Of a stretch of 44,743 nt of DNA, positions 1 to 8,894 are shown one piece after another. Under the pieces are notes generated by a model that did not search any database, was not told the DNA's origin, and saw only the letters and a list, made by a program, of their open reading frames with translations. Each line of letters begins with the position of its first letter. The first letter of the stretch is position 1. The stretch is taken from the IMG/VR virus record IMGVR_UViG_3300042934_000692, positions 1 through 44,743 of that record. The stretch is one strand, 5' to 3'. This DNA is from a virus. The position numbers were made by a program, and so were the translations under genes.

Positions 1-127
1 GCCTGCGCGAGATCGACGAGCACTACAGCTACCTCGACATCGCCCAGGCGAACGAGGCGCTCGACCTGCAGGACGAGGCGGAGTACCTCAACCGGCGGGC
101 CGAGGATACACGGGCGCGCGCGCTGCG
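1..127. repeat. Left copy of the contig-end overlap
   Basis: These 127 bases are identical to 44617-44743. The length equals a k-mer size commonly used by de Bruijn assemblers, and a reading frame passes through the join without a break. I read it as the overlap of a circular assembly, so the true genome is about 44,616 bp. Confidence 0.95.
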
Positions 128-137
128 CGGGGGGTAA
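1..137 (+). CDS. Tail assembly chaperone, C-terminal (frameshift) part, continued from the right end
   Basis: The frame is entered from 44743 (equivalent to base 127) and ends at TAA 135-137, three bases before the tape measure start. It has no start codon of its own. It is reached by a -1 slip at 44508-44514 in the upstream chaperone gene, as in lambda G/GT. The encoded segment is acidic and helical, rich in E, D, L and A. In the circular genome the slipped product is about 203 residues against 136 for the unslipped one. Position directly before the tape measure gene is typical of this chaperone pair. The role in chaperoning the tape measure is inferred from family and position. Confidence 0.8.
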   Translation, partial: LREIDEHYSYLDIAQANEALDLQDEAEYLNRRAEDTRARALRGG

Positions 138-140
138 CGG

Positions 141-1850
141 ATGGCGACGCTTCAAGACGTTCTGATCGGCCTCGGCTTCGACGTGGACGCCTCCGGGCTC
201 AACGAAGTGGACGCGGCCGTGCAGCGCGCGGCCAACGGCGCGCGCAACCTGGGCGACAAGCTCAGGACGGCGGTGGGCTGGATCGCTGGCCTGGCGACCG
301 GCGGCGCGATGGGCTACCTTGTTCACCAGAACATGGAGTTCGAGAAGCTCAATTCTATGCTCATCACCGCCGAGGGTAGCGCCGAGGGGGCCACAGCCGC
401 GTTCGCGAAGATCCAGAAGTTCGCCGCCAAGACGCCCTACGACCTGGCGCAGGTCACCGAGGCGTACATCAAGCTCAAGAACCTGGGCCTCGAACCCACC
501 GAAGAGGCGATGACCGCCTACGGCAACACGGCCTCGAGCATGGGCAAAGACCTGATGCAGATGATCGAAGCCGTGGCTGACGCCAGCACCGGCGAGTTCG
601 AGCGCCTGAAAGAGTTCGGCATCAAGGCCAGCCAGTCGGGCGAGGAGGTCTCCTTCACCTTCAAGGGCGTGACCAAGAAGGTGAAGAAGGACTCCTCTTC
701 GATCCAGAAGTACCTGATGGGCATCGGCCTCAAGGACTTCGCCGGCTCGATGGACCGCCAATCCAGGACGCTCGAGGGACGCTGGGGCAATCTTCAGGAC
801 AACATCTCAGCGCTTGCCCGCGCGGTTGGCACCAGCGGGTTCTTCGACGCCCTGAAAGACATCACCGGCGAGCTGGTCAAGATGACCTCCGGCGGCGAAG
901 ACGCAGCCAAGGTGCTCGGGCGCACGATGGGCAGCGCACTTCGGCAGGCATGGCGTTTCCTGAACGACGTCGCGCGCATGGCTCGAGAGGCCTATAACGC
1001 TCTCGGCCAGTTCGAGGGACTGAAAAAGATCGCTCTACAGCTGGGGCTGGCGATCGCGGCCATCAAGCTGGGGGCCTTCATCGCCCTCGTGGCTCAGGCT
1101 GGCCCACCCCTCACAGCCTTTGTCGCCTCCCTGACGCTTGCCGCCGCGGCGCCCTATGCACTGGCCGCGGCGCTGATCGCCATCGGCCTGATGATTCAGG
1201 ACTTCTACGTCTGGCTCAACGGCGGCGAGGCCGCGCTGGGGGGGTGGTTCGACTTCTGGTACAACTTCCCGAACCCGGTCGCTACGGCGGTCCTGTTCGT
1301 CTGGGAGGAGCTTCAGAAGCTGCCGGCCGCCATGGGCGCGGGCACGGAAGGAATGCTGGGCTGGCTCTACGGCTTCGTGGCGTCAGGAACGGACCTGTTC
1401 GGCGGCTTTGTCAGCGGGGTCCTCCGCGACGTAGGCAGTCTCGGCGCCGGCACCCTGGCCGCGCTGATGGGTGCGGGCAGCGCCATCATCGGTTGGCTTT
1501 CGGGCATCCAAAAGCAGGTTCTCGGCATGATCGCTGGGATTACCGGAGCGATTGGCGGCATCCCCCAGACCGTGGCCGGGGCTCTGGGGCAGATGGGGCA
1601 CTTGGCCGACCTGGTCGCGCGCGTGAGTGGCGACCGCACGGCCGGGCTTGCCCCCGGGCCTCGGCCGGCCCTGGCCGGCGGCGGGTCGGTCAACCAGACC
1701 ATCAACAACACCGCGCACGTCGGCGTCACCTTGCCGGCCGGCACTTCCAACCCGGCCGCCATCGGGCGCGCGGCCGGCGGCGCGGTCGGCGGGGCCCTGC
1801 GGGGCGAGGCAGCGCGCACCGCCCGCAACGCGCCCAAGCCCTTGCGCTAG
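141..1850 (+). CDS. Tail tape measure protein
   Basis: 569 residues, starting four bases after the chaperone stop. Residues about 45-230 resemble the tape-measure N-terminal domain family. Residues about 300-365 are a long alanine-rich hydrophobic stretch ending in a DFYVWLNGG-type motif that is common in tape measures. Further glycine/alanine hydrophobic segments follow, and the C-terminus is basic. At roughly 1.5 angstrom per residue the protein would specify a short tail of about 85 nm. It lies between the frameshifted chaperone and the baseplate genes, the normal place. The function as length ruler and ejection-channel component is family knowledge. Confidence 0.92.
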   Translation: MATLQDVLIGLGFDVDASGLNEVDAAVQRAANGARNLGDKLRTAVGWIAGLATGGAMGYLVHQNMEFEKLNSMLITAEGSAEGATAAFAKIQKFAAKTPYDLAQVTEAYIKLKNLGLEPTEEAMTAYGNTASSMGKDLMQMIEAVADASTGEFERLKEFGIKASQSGEEVSFTFKGVTKKVKKDSSSIQKYLMGIGLKDFAGSMDRQSRTLEGRWGNLQDNISALARAVGTSGFFDALKDITGELVKMTSGGEDAAKVLGRTMGSALRQAWRFLNDVARMAREAYNALGQFEGLKKIALQLGLAIAAIKLGAFIALVAQAGPPLTAFVASLTLAAAAPYALAAALIAIGLMIQDFYVWLNGGEAALGGWFDFWYNFPNPVATAVLFVWEELQKLPAAMGAGTEGMLGWLYGFVASGTDLFGGFVSGVLRDVGSLGAGTLAALMGAGSAIIGWLSGIQKQVLGMIAGITGAIGGIPQTVAGALGQMGHLADLVARVSGDRTAGLAPGPRPALAGGGSVNQTINNTAHVGVTLPAGTSNPAAIGRAAGGAVGGALRGEAARTARNAPKPLR

Positions 1851-1859
1851 GAGGACCAC

Positions 1860-2477
1860 ATGGCCACCGTGATCGTGTTCAAGGACAAGTCCACGCTCAC
1901 GCTGGACGCCGCCATGTCGCAGGGCCACGGGCGCAGCGCCGAGGTGACGCGGCACGAGGTCGAGGAAGGGTCGGACATCACCGACCACATCCGCTCTCAG
2001 CCGCACACCCTGACCGTCAACGCCATCGTGTCCTACCGCCCGGTGGGGGCGCCCGGCGAGGAGCCGGCACCCGAGCGTCACAAGCGCGCCTTCGAGCGCA
2101 TCGAGCGCGCCATCGACGCGGGCGAGACGGTCACCGTGCAGACCGGCCTCAAGGTCTACAAGAACATGGCCATCACCAGCTTCGACGCCCCGCGCGAGGT
2201 GAAGACAGGCTACAGCCTGGTCTGCTCGCTCTCGCTCGTGGAGGTGCGCTTCGCCACGGCCAAGGTCGCCAAGGTGCCGCTCTCGGCCATCGGGAAGCCG
2301 ACGCCCGGGGCGAGCACGGCGGCGGCCAAGGTCGAGAAGTCCAAGACCCAGGACCAGGCCGCTCTCAAGCAGGCCAAGGGCCAGAAGGCCAAGTCGGCCG
2401 TGGTGAACCCCAAGGTCGCCAAGGTGGCCGAGGACACGAAGCCCAAGAGCCTGCTCAAGACGATCTTCGGAGGGTAG
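1860..2477 (+). CDS. Dit-like baseplate/tail protein
   Basis: 205 residues with an AGGAGG ribosome site just upstream. The N-terminal 140 residues match the pattern of the Dit-like phage tail protein domain found in small contractile-tail phages: a short beta-rich start, a conserved segment around GSDITDHIRSQP, then repeated beta strands ending near SLVEVRF. The last 60 residues are lysine/alanine-rich and probably disordered. It is likely the hub-adjacent baseplate protein that joins tube to baseplate. It is followed without a gap by the plug gene. Confidence 0.75.
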   Translation: MATVIVFKDKSTLTLDAAMSQGHGRSAEVTRHEVEEGSDITDHIRSQPHTLTVNAIVSYRPVGAPGEEPAPERHKRAFERIERAIDAGETVTVQTGLKVYKNMAITSFDAPREVKTGYSLVCSLSLVEVRFATAKVAKVPLSAIGKPTPGASTAAAKVEKSKTQDQAALKQAKGQKAKSAVVNPKVAKVAEDTKPKSLLKTIFGG

Positions 2478-2792
2478 ATGCTGTTCACGATCCCCCTCGA
2501 GAGCGACGCGCCCGCCTACACGCTGGACGTCGACATGGGCGGCCGGCCCTACCGCCTGGCGCTGACCTGGAACACCCGCGGCGCCTTCTGGACGCTCGGC
2601 GTGTTCCTGACCGACGACACCCCGATCGTGACCGCCACCAAGCTGGTCGCCGACTGGGACCTGTTCAGCCAGTTCAACGACGATCGCCTGCCCCCGGGCC
2701 GCCTGCTCCTGGTCGACCTCGAGACCTCGGGGCTGCCCGTGCGCTACGACCTCGGCACGCGCTGCATCCTGGTGTACGACGATGGCGAATGA
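2478..2792 (+). CDS. Baseplate plug protein (Pam3 gp18-like)
   Basis: 104 residues, beginning immediately after the previous stop. Length and pattern (short beta-rich protein, RLALTWNTRG segment, central P-x-VTATKLV, C-terminal LGTRCILVYDD) fit the small plug family described in the cyanophage Pam3 baseplate. In that structure the plug sits inside the tube-baseplate junction. Assignment is by sequence memory and position between the Dit-like and hub genes. Confidence 0.72.
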   Translation: MLFTIPLESDAPAYTLDVDMGGRPYRLALTWNTRGAFWTLGVFLTDDTPIVTATKLVADWDLFSQFNDDRLPPGRLLLVDLETSGLPVRYDLGTRCILVYDDGE

Positions 2793-3594
2793 ACCGCTTT
2801 TTGACCGCCGCTGGGCCGTCACCATCGGGCCGCCCGGCCAGGCCGGCCGCAAGTGGGACAACCTGCGCGTCTCCTTCTCCATCGAGAAGACCGGCGACGC
2901 CACACCCAACGCCCTCGACCTCGCCATCTACAACCTGAGCGCCGACTCGCGCGCCTGGATCGCCAAGAAGGGCATGGCGGTGATGGTCGACGCCGGCTAC
3001 GCGGACCCCGGCGCCAAACTGCTCTACTCGGGCACCCTCGAGCGCGTCAGCCACTCCAAGGAGGGCCCGGACTGGGTCAGCCGCATCGAGAGCGCCGACG
3101 GCGTGGCCGCGCACCGCAGCATCATCCTCGCCGAGTCCTTCGGGCCCGGCACTACCGAGGCGTCCATCGTCCGCGCCGTGGCCGACAAGCTCGGCGTGAC
3201 GGTGGGCGAGTTGAAGGGCCTGAGCGACACCAAGTTCGGCCAGGGGCGGCAGCTGACCGGGCCGGCCGGCCGAGAGCTCGACGCGCTCTGCCGCTCGCGC
3301 GGCCTGCGCTGGTCGATTCAGGACGGCGTGTTGCAGATCCTGCCGCTGGCCCAGGCCCTCAATCTCGAGGCCGTGGTGCTCTCGGCCGAGACCGGCCTGG
3401 TCGGCTCGCCCGACAAGACCGAGCGCGGCGTGAAGATGGTGAGCCTGTTGCAAGGCGGCATCAACCCGGGGCGGCTCATCAAGCTGGAGTCGCGCAACAT
3501 CAAGGGCCTGTACATCGCCGAGAAGGTCACCCATTCGGGCGACTCGCACGGGCGGGACTGGTACACCACGATCGAGGCCTTCCTGGCCTCGTAG
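2782..3594 (+). CDS. Baseplate hub protein (gp27/gpD-like)
   Basis: 270 residues; the start overlaps the plug gene by 11 bases, which suggests translational coupling. It contains a beta-rich first domain with a typical N-A-L-D-L-A-I-Y-N-L-S segment, a helix-rich middle domain (about residues 110-190) and a C-terminal beta domain, as in trimeric hub proteins that hold the spike. It directly precedes the spike gene. The fold is inferred from pattern and order. Confidence 0.75.
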   Translation: MANEPLFDRRWAVTIGPPGQAGRKWDNLRVSFSIEKTGDATPNALDLAIYNLSADSRAWIAKKGMAVMVDAGYADPGAKLLYSGTLERVSHSKEGPDWVSRIESADGVAAHRSIILAESFGPGTTEASIVRAVADKLGVTVGELKGLSDTKFGQGRQLTGPAGRELDALCRSRGLRWSIQDGVLQILPLAQALNLEAVVLSAETGLVGSPDKTERGVKMVSLLQGGINPGRLIKLESRNIKGLYIAEKVTHSGDSHGRDWYTTIEAFLAS

Positions 3595-3603
3595 GAGGCT
3601 GGC

Positions 3604-4320
3604 ATGACGGAATCGCTCTCCCGGGACCCTTCGTTCGACGAATCGCTCGAGGCGGTCATCAACGCCGAGCTGGCCGAGGTCCACACGGCCCTGCCGGCGA
3701 AGGTCGTGAAGTACGCCGATGGCAAGGCCGACGTGAAGCCCGTCATCCTCCGGGTCTACGAGGCCGAGGACGGCACCGAGCAGACCGTGGCTTACCCCGT
3801 GATCACCAACGTGCCGGTGATGAACCTGCGCGGCGGCGGCGCCTTCATCTCCATTCCCCTCAAGGCCGGCGACCCCGTGTGGCTGCTGTTCGCCCAGCGG
3901 TCGCTGGACAAGTACCTCGAGACGGACGGCACCCAAGACCTCGACACCGAGGACGCCCGGCGCCACCACCTCTCCGACGCCATCTGCTACCCCGGCGGCG
4001 GCACCTGGCGCAACGCCATCCCCAACGCCCACGCCGACGACCTCGTGATCGGCCTGGAGGACGGCAAGGTGGAACTGCACATCACGCCCGGGGGCGAGGT
4101 TTGCATCAAGGCCGAGGCGGTGCGCATGGGGTCGCTCAGTGCGGCCGAGGCGCTCGCCAAGGCGTCGGTCGTGGACGCCCGGCTTGACGCCCTGGAGAGC
4201 CATGCGAGCGGTCACACCCACGGCAATGGCAACTTCGGCTCGCCCACCACCAGCGCCGTCATTCCCTTGATCCCCGGCGGCGGTTCCACGGCCAGTAGTA
4301 CGGTGTTTGCCGATGCGTGA
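3604..4320 (+). CDS. Membrane-piercing spike protein (Gp138 family)
   Basis: 238 residues. Residues about 10-125 show the Gp138 N-terminal domain pattern: an OB-fold-like region with P-V-x-x-V-P-V-M-N-L-R-G-G and P-L-K-A-G-D-P-V-W-L-L-F. The C-terminal part contains a His-Thr-His-Gly segment (near residue 205) of the kind that binds a metal ion at the tip of phage spikes. It lies between hub and gp25-like wedge. It would trimerise into the needle that punctures the outer membrane, which argues mildly for a host with an outer membrane. Confidence 0.85.
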   Translation: MTESLSRDPSFDESLEAVINAELAEVHTALPAKVVKYADGKADVKPVILRVYEAEDGTEQTVAYPVITNVPVMNLRGGGAFISIPLKAGDPVWLLFAQRSLDKYLETDGTQDLDTEDARRHHLSDAICYPGGGTWRNAIPNAHADDLVIGLEDGKVELHITPGGEVCIKAEAVRMGSLSAAEALAKASVVDARLDALESHASGHTHGNGNFGSPTTSAVIPLIPGGGSTASSTVFADA

Positions 4321-4675
4321 CCTGAAGCTCGACATCAACGGCGACCTGGCGATTGAGGGGGGCGACCTCGTGATCGTCTCCGGCGCCGAGTGCCTGGCCC
4401 AGTACCTGCGCACGCGGCTCCGGCTGTTCGCGGGCGAATGGTTCCTCGACACCCGCCTGGGCGTGCCCTACTTCGAACAGATCCTGGTCAAGAGCCCCGA
4501 CCTGTCGCTCATCGAGACCGGCATCAAGGCCGTGGTTCTGGAGACGCCTGGGGTGCTGGCCCTGACCGCTTTCGAGATGACCCACGACCGCGCGGCGCGC
4601 ACGCTAACCGTGTCCTTCACCGTGTCGACGGACGACGGCGAATTGAGCCTGGAAAATGAGGAGCTGACCCCATGA
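4313..4675 (+). CDS. Baseplate wedge protein, gp25/gpW lysozyme-like family
   Basis: 120 residues. I place the start at ATG 4313, which overlaps the spike stop by eight bases; an in-frame TTG lies two codons upstream. The protein has the typical signature of the family: a region with RTRLRLFAGEWFLD-type residues followed by G-V-P-Y and a C-terminal beta segment. It is a structural wedge component despite the historical lysozyme name. It precedes the baseplate J gene, the universal order in contractile-tail phages. Confidence 0.87.
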   Translation: MRDLKLDINGDLAIEGGDLVIVSGAECLAQYLRTRLRLFAGEWFLDTRLGVPYFEQILVKSPDLSLIETGIKAVVLETPGVLALTAFEMTHDRAARTLTVSFTVSTDDGELSLENEELTP

Positions 4676-5817
4676 GCTTTGGCCTGACCCTGACCGGCTT
4701 CAACCGCAAGCGCCTGGCGGACAGCATCACCGAGCTGGATGCCGCCTACCGCGCGACCTTCGGCGCCGACATCCTGACGGCCGGCGACAGCGTCTTCGGC
4801 CAGATGATCGGCATCGCGGCCGAGCGCGAGGCGGAGATCTGGGAGCTGGCCGAGGCTGTCTTCTACAGCGCCTTCCCCGACACGGCCGAGGGCGTCGCGC
4901 TCGCCAACACCGTGGCGCTCACCGGCCACGCGCCCCTGCCGGCCACCTACTCGACCGTCACCGTGACCGCCACGGGCACGCCGGGCACCCTGCTGAGCGC
5001 CGGTCGCATCGTGTCGGTTCCCGGCACCGGCGCGCGCTTCCTCACCCTGGCCGACGCGACAATCGCCGGCGGCGGCACGGTCGACATCGCCTGCCAGGCC
5101 GAGGTGACCGGCCCGGTCGAGGCCGAGCCGGCCACGCTGACCCAGATCGACACCCCGGTGGCCGGCTGGGCCAGCGTCACCAACGCGACGGCGGCGGCGA
5201 CCGGCCGCAACGCCGAGACGGACCCCGAGCTGCGCGTGCGCCGCGCCGAGAACCTGACTGTCGCCCAGGGCGGCACCGCCGAGGCGATGGAGGCCCGAGT
5301 GCTCGAGGTGGCCGACGTCGAGTTCGTCGGGGTCAAGGAGAACCGCACCAACGCCACGAACGGCGATGGCCTGCCGCCCAAGAGCATTCAGGTGTTCGTC
5401 ATCGGCGGCGCCGACGCGGCCGTGGCCCAGAAGATCTGGGACACCAAGCCGGCCGGCATCGAGACCTACGGCAGCGAGTCCGAGGTGGTCACCGACTCGC
5501 TCGGCAACGCGCAGACGGTCTACTTCGAGCGCGGCACCGCGGTGCCCATGTACCTCGACGTGAACCTGACCACCGATTCGGCCTTCCCGGCCGACGGCAA
5601 CGCCCAGGTGCAGGCCGCCTTGCTGGCCTACGGCGCGACGTTGGCGAACGGCGACGACGTCGTGAACTGGCGCCTGATGGCGGCCCTTGCCGAGATTCCC
5701 GGCATCACGGCCGTGACCATCTACCAGGGCACCGCTCCGGCCCCGGCCAGCGCGGCCAACACGGCGATCAGCGCCAGCCAGCTTGCGACCTTCGACGCTT
5801 CGAGGATCACCTTCTAG
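4672..5817 (+). CDS. Baseplate J-like protein
   Basis: 381 residues; the ATG overlaps the wedge stop (ATGA), so the two are coupled. The N-terminal part contains E-L-D-A-A-Y-R-A-x-F-G and Y-S-A-F-P-x-x-A-E-G, then beta-sandwich repeats. An N-A-E-T-D-P-E-L-R-x-R-R motif near residue 180 is diagnostic for the Baseplate_J family. It forms the outer wedge of the baseplate with the gp25-like protein and anchors the receptor-binding proteins encoded next. Confidence 0.93.
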   Translation: MSFGLTLTGFNRKRLADSITELDAAYRATFGADILTAGDSVFGQMIGIAAEREAEIWELAEAVFYSAFPDTAEGVALANTVALTGHAPLPATYSTVTVTATGTPGTLLSAGRIVSVPGTGARFLTLADATIAGGGTVDIACQAEVTGPVEAEPATLTQIDTPVAGWASVTNATAAATGRNAETDPELRVRRAENLTVAQGGTAEAMEARVLEVADVEFVGVKENRTNATNGDGLPPKSIQVFVIGGADAAVAQKIWDTKPAGIETYGSESEVVTDSLGNAQTVYFERGTAVPMYLDVNLTTDSAFPADGNAQVQAALLAYGATLANGDDVVNWRLMAALAEIPGITAVTIYQGTAPAPASAANTAISASQLATFDASRITF

Positions 5818-5827
5818 GGAGGCCCCA

Positions 5828-7834
5828 ATGGTTGACCGCATCACCGACCACGCCGACCGCGCCGCGGCGCGCCTGGCCGAGCAGTACAAGGGCACGACCG
5901 TCGAGTCGCTGGTGCGCCTCCAGGCGGGCCGCACCCAGGGCCTCGAGGACGTGATCCATGCGCTGATCTCTGGCCGCTCGGTCTTCACCGCCACCGGCGC
6001 CACCCTCGACCTGATCGGGAAGATGGTGGGCCGACCCCGGCCCTACGCCTGGGACGAGATAGTCTACGACAGCGCGGCCGACTGGAGCGCCGGCACGCTC
6101 TCGCGCCTGGTGGGCACGGCCGGCACCCTGACGGTCGGCGGCAGCTCGGCCACCTTCGGGCGGGCCTCGGTGGCCTACTGGAACGGCACGGCCTACATCG
6201 CCGGGCAACCGAGGTTCGTAGACCCCTCAAACTCGGGTATTCAGGGCGTACTTATCGAGGAAGGCTCAGCCAACCTCGTCGCCAGCCCTCACAACCTGAC
6301 CGGCACCGGCTGGGTTGTCGTCGGCACGGCCACCACAGCCACGGCTAACGCGGGCCTGGGCCCCAATGGCGTGATGGAAGCCACTCGCCTGCAAATCACG
6401 GCGGCCACGGGCGGCGACCGCCGGGCCAGCGTGGCTCTGACGGCGGGCCAGGTGAACACCGTGAGCGTCCGCTTGAAGAACTACACCCCCGGCAACGGAA
6501 GCAAGGTTCGCGTCATCTTGGCCGATTCGACCGGCGCACAGGTGGCGACCAGCAACACCATCATTGTGACGGACAGCTATGTGCGCGTCACCATCAGCGG
6601 CACCCCGGCAAACGCGGGCACGGGAACGGTTCGCGTAGGCAGCACGGCCACGGCTGACGCCGCCGACGTGCTGGTGTGGGGCGTCCAGTCCGAGAACAAG
6701 GCTTACGCCACCTCGGAGGTGACGGGCACCCGCGCCGCCGAAACCCTCACCATCCCCACGGCGGGCTTGCTTGCCCCGTCCCAGGGTTCGGTGATTATCA
6801 AGGCTTACTTCGACGCCGCCACCACTGCCCGCATCTTGCTGTCCACGCGCGACGCCAGCGGCAACAACGGCTTGCAGGTCTACTCCAGCGGCGGACTCCT
6901 GCGGGCGCTGTTCCGAAACGCGACCACCCAGACCGAGGTATCGGGGGCTGTCCCGGCCACGGGCTGGCACACCATTGGCGTCGCCCAGGGCGTCAACCTC
7001 AACCTGTGGGCTGACGGCGCCCTCAAGGCCAGCGGCGCCAACGTGTCCGCGCCCTCGACGCAGGGGGCCAACGCCTACATGGGCAGCAACCATAGCGGCG
7101 CGTTCCAGTGGAACAACCCGTTCGCCTTCTTCTACTACTACAACCGCGAGTTGAGCGCGGCCGAGATGGCAGCGGCGACAGCGGGCAACCCGCCCCCTGA
7201 TTTTACCGCGTATCACGACTTCACCCAGGGCACCCTCACCTACCGCGCGAGCGGCAGCTGGGTGAGCCCGTGGAAGGTCAACCAGACCGACGTCGCCAGC
7301 AAGATCGAGACGATCGCCCAGACCATCCCGGCCGGGGCAACCATCACGGTCGAGCACCGCGTCAACGACTACCCGCAAGAGGCCGGCGCCTCGGCGTGGG
7401 GGGCGATCGCCTCGCTGCCCAACAAGCCGTACCTGCAGACCCGCATCCTGATGGACGGCTACGCGGGCGCGGTGCAGGTGCAACGTCTAGCGCTCACCCC
7501 GGCGAAGCCCGTCCCCTACGACGAGGCCTACCGGGGCCAGGTGCTGGGCCAGATCGTGGTCAACACCTCGAGCGGTCGCTCGGAGGATCTGATCGGGCTG
7601 CTGCGCACGCTGGGCGCCGACGAGGCGCGTCTGCGCGAGTTGCGTGCGGCCACGGCCGTCGTTCAGTACTCGGGCACGCTGGCGGCTGACGACTCGGCAG
7701 TCAAGACAATGGCCGAGGCGGCGACCCCACCGATCGAGATCGCCATCGACCAGTACGGGCCCAACTACTTCGGCTGGGCCGGTGACCCCAACGCCTCCGG
7801 CTTCGGCGTGGGCGAATTTGCAAGGAGGCTCTGA
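5828..7834 (+). CDS. Tail/baseplate protein split by an inserted carbohydrate-binding module
   Basis: 668 residues; ATG 5828 follows a GGGAGG site at 5817-5822. Residues 1-71 look like the first half of a DUF2612-type baseplate adaptor, ending in D-L-I-G-K-M-V-G-R-P-R. Residues about 561-620 (YDEAYRGQVLGQIVVNTSSG and following) look like its second half. Between them sit about 490 residues of beta-rich sequence, including a LamG/concanavalin-like stretch at about 320-450. The gene follows baseplate J, where a tail-fibre adaptor is expected. I infer a receptor-binding module inserted into the adaptor; the LamG call is by pattern only. Confidence 0.75.
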   Translation: MVDRITDHADRAAARLAEQYKGTTVESLVRLQAGRTQGLEDVIHALISGRSVFTATGATLDLIGKMVGRPRPYAWDEIVYDSAADWSAGTLSRLVGTAGTLTVGGSSATFGRASVAYWNGTAYIAGQPRFVDPSNSGIQGVLIEEGSANLVASPHNLTGTGWVVVGTATTATANAGLGPNGVMEATRLQITAATGGDRRASVALTAGQVNTVSVRLKNYTPGNGSKVRVILADSTGAQVATSNTIIVTDSYVRVTISGTPANAGTGTVRVGSTATADAADVLVWGVQSENKAYATSEVTGTRAAETLTIPTAGLLAPSQGSVIIKAYFDAATTARILLSTRDASGNNGLQVYSSGGLLRALFRNATTQTEVSGAVPATGWHTIGVAQGVNLNLWADGALKASGANVSAPSTQGANAYMGSNHSGAFQWNNPFAFFYYYNRELSAAEMAAATAGNPPPDFTAYHDFTQGTLTYRASGSWVSPWKVNQTDVASKIETIAQTIPAGATITVEHRVNDYPQEAGASAWGAIASLPNKPYLQTRILMDGYAGAVQVQRLALTPAKPVPYDEAYRGQVLGQIVVNTSSGRSEDLIGLLRTLGADEARLRELRAATAVVQYSGTLAADDSAVKTMAEAATPPIEIAIDQYGPNYFGWAGDPNASGFGVGEFARRL

Positions 7835-8481
7835 TGCCAGCCAAACCCGGAACGGTATACACCTGGGCGACCAGCGCGGCCGCCCAGGACAAGGTCGCCC
7901 CCACCAGCGGCGAGCAGGCGGCGGGCTACGCGGCCACCCAGCCGCCCGCCCATAACGTATTCAACGCCTTGCTGGGCAACATCTTCGACTGGCTGGGCTG
8001 GTTGAGCACGCTGACCGGCGCGGACGTAGCGGTCAGCGGCACAGACGCTCGGACCATCGGCGCGGCCATCGCCACGGCGGACGCCAACATCGCCATCAAC
8101 TCTCAGGCCGCAACCACCTCAGCGCTCGGCAGAGTGAAGATGTCCACTGCCCCGGCGGACGCTGCAAGCCCGATCGCCGTGGGGTCAAACGACACCCGCA
8201 TGGCGCCGACCGGGACCTCGGGCGCGGGCGTGGTTTCGGGTGGAAAGAAGATCCAGAGTGGCAAGTTCACCCCGGGGTCGGGAAGCGACACGACGACCTT
8301 CCCGACTGCGTTTGCGTCCGCTCCGGTCGTCACTCTTTCAATCGTCTCGGGCAGCACCGCCTCTCCAGTCATTCGCATGACAGCTTCCCCCACGGCCACG
8401 GGATTTTCCTGGCAGACCCGTGACGACTCATTCACGAGCATCACTGTCACTGAAATCCACTGGCAAGCCATCGGCGCATAA
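7834..8481 (+). CDS. Tail fibre protein with H-type lectin-like C-terminus
   Basis: 215 residues; the ATG overlaps the preceding stop and an AGGAGG site precedes it. Residues 1-90 contain a short adaptor region. Residues 95-130 (A-L-G-R-V-K-M followed by V-G-x-N-D-x-R-M) are the small repeat found in many tail fibres. Residues about 140-215, with FPTAFASAPVV and a final I-H-W-Q-A-I-G, match the H-type lectin pattern seen at fibre tips. It probably contacts host surface sugars. Confidence 0.78.
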   Translation: MPAKPGTVYTWATSAAAQDKVAPTSGEQAAGYAATQPPAHNVFNALLGNIFDWLGWLSTLTGADVAVSGTDARTIGAAIATADANIAINSQAATTSALGRVKMSTAPADAASPIAVGSNDTRMAPTGTSGAGVVSGGKKIQSGKFTPGSGSDTTTFPTAFASAPVVTLSIVSGSTASPVIRMTASPTATGFSWQTRDDSFTSITVTEIHWQAIGA

Positions 8482-8490
8482 GGAGGCCCC

Positions 8491-8850
8491 ATGAACCACA
8501 TTCACCAGGAGCCGTCTCAGGCCGTGAATCTCTCCGGGCTCGTCGCCGCTACGGACGCGGCCGGCGCCCTCACCCTCTCCGGCTCGATCGCCATTCTCGG
8601 CGCGACCTACCCTGTGACCGCCACCTTCGACCCGGCCACCGCGCCCACCGTCTACGCCTCGGCCGAGGGTGCGGTTTCGGGTGACAACGAGGGGGCGTTC
8701 GCTCACCTCGCTTGGCATGACGGCGTCGAATGGAACGTGCTCGCCCACCCCGCACCCGAGCCTGAACCCGAGCCGGTTGGCGAGGCACCCCAGGAAGAGG
8801 AGCCCGCCGCGCCCGAGCCTGAACCGCTCGCCGACGAACCGGCCCTGTAA
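8491..8850 (+). CDS. Small structural protein with acidic Pro-Glu tail
   Basis: 119 residues with an AAGGAGG site at 8480-8486. The first 85 residues are a predicted small beta domain. The last 35 are a Pro-Glu-rich run (repeats of PEPEPE type). It is the last gene before a strong terminator. Position suggests a fibre accessory or virion protein, but I do not recognise the family. Confidence 0.7.
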   Translation: MNHIHQEPSQAVNLSGLVAATDAAGALTLSGSIAILGATYPVTATFDPATAPTVYASAEGAVSGDNEGAFAHLAWHDGVEWNVLAHPAPEPEPEPVGEAPQEEEPAAPEPEPLADEPAL

Positions 8851-8855
8851 CCGCC

Positions 8856-8877
8856 GCGCCCTCCGGGGCGCTTTTTT
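8856..8877 (+). terminator. Rho-independent terminator ending the tail operon
   Basis: A six-base-pair stem (GCGCCC at 8856-8861 with GGGCGC at 8866-8871) is followed by six T residues. It lies six bases after the stop of the last tail gene and separates the structural operon from the lysis region. Confidence 0.88.
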
Positions 8878-8894
8878 GTGCCCAGGAGGCGCCC

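Noticed and set aside
1-127. True terminal repeat of the virion DNA
   Set aside because: The repeat length equals a usual assembler k-mer, and the reading frame needs a single copy; an assembly overlap is simpler.
1244-4452. Long overlapping open frames on both strands (for example 1244-2938 plus, 1383-2927 minus, 2674-4452 minus)
   Set aside because: They are Arg-, Pro- and Gly-rich products of high-GC DNA, overlap well-recognised tail genes and lack ribosome sites.
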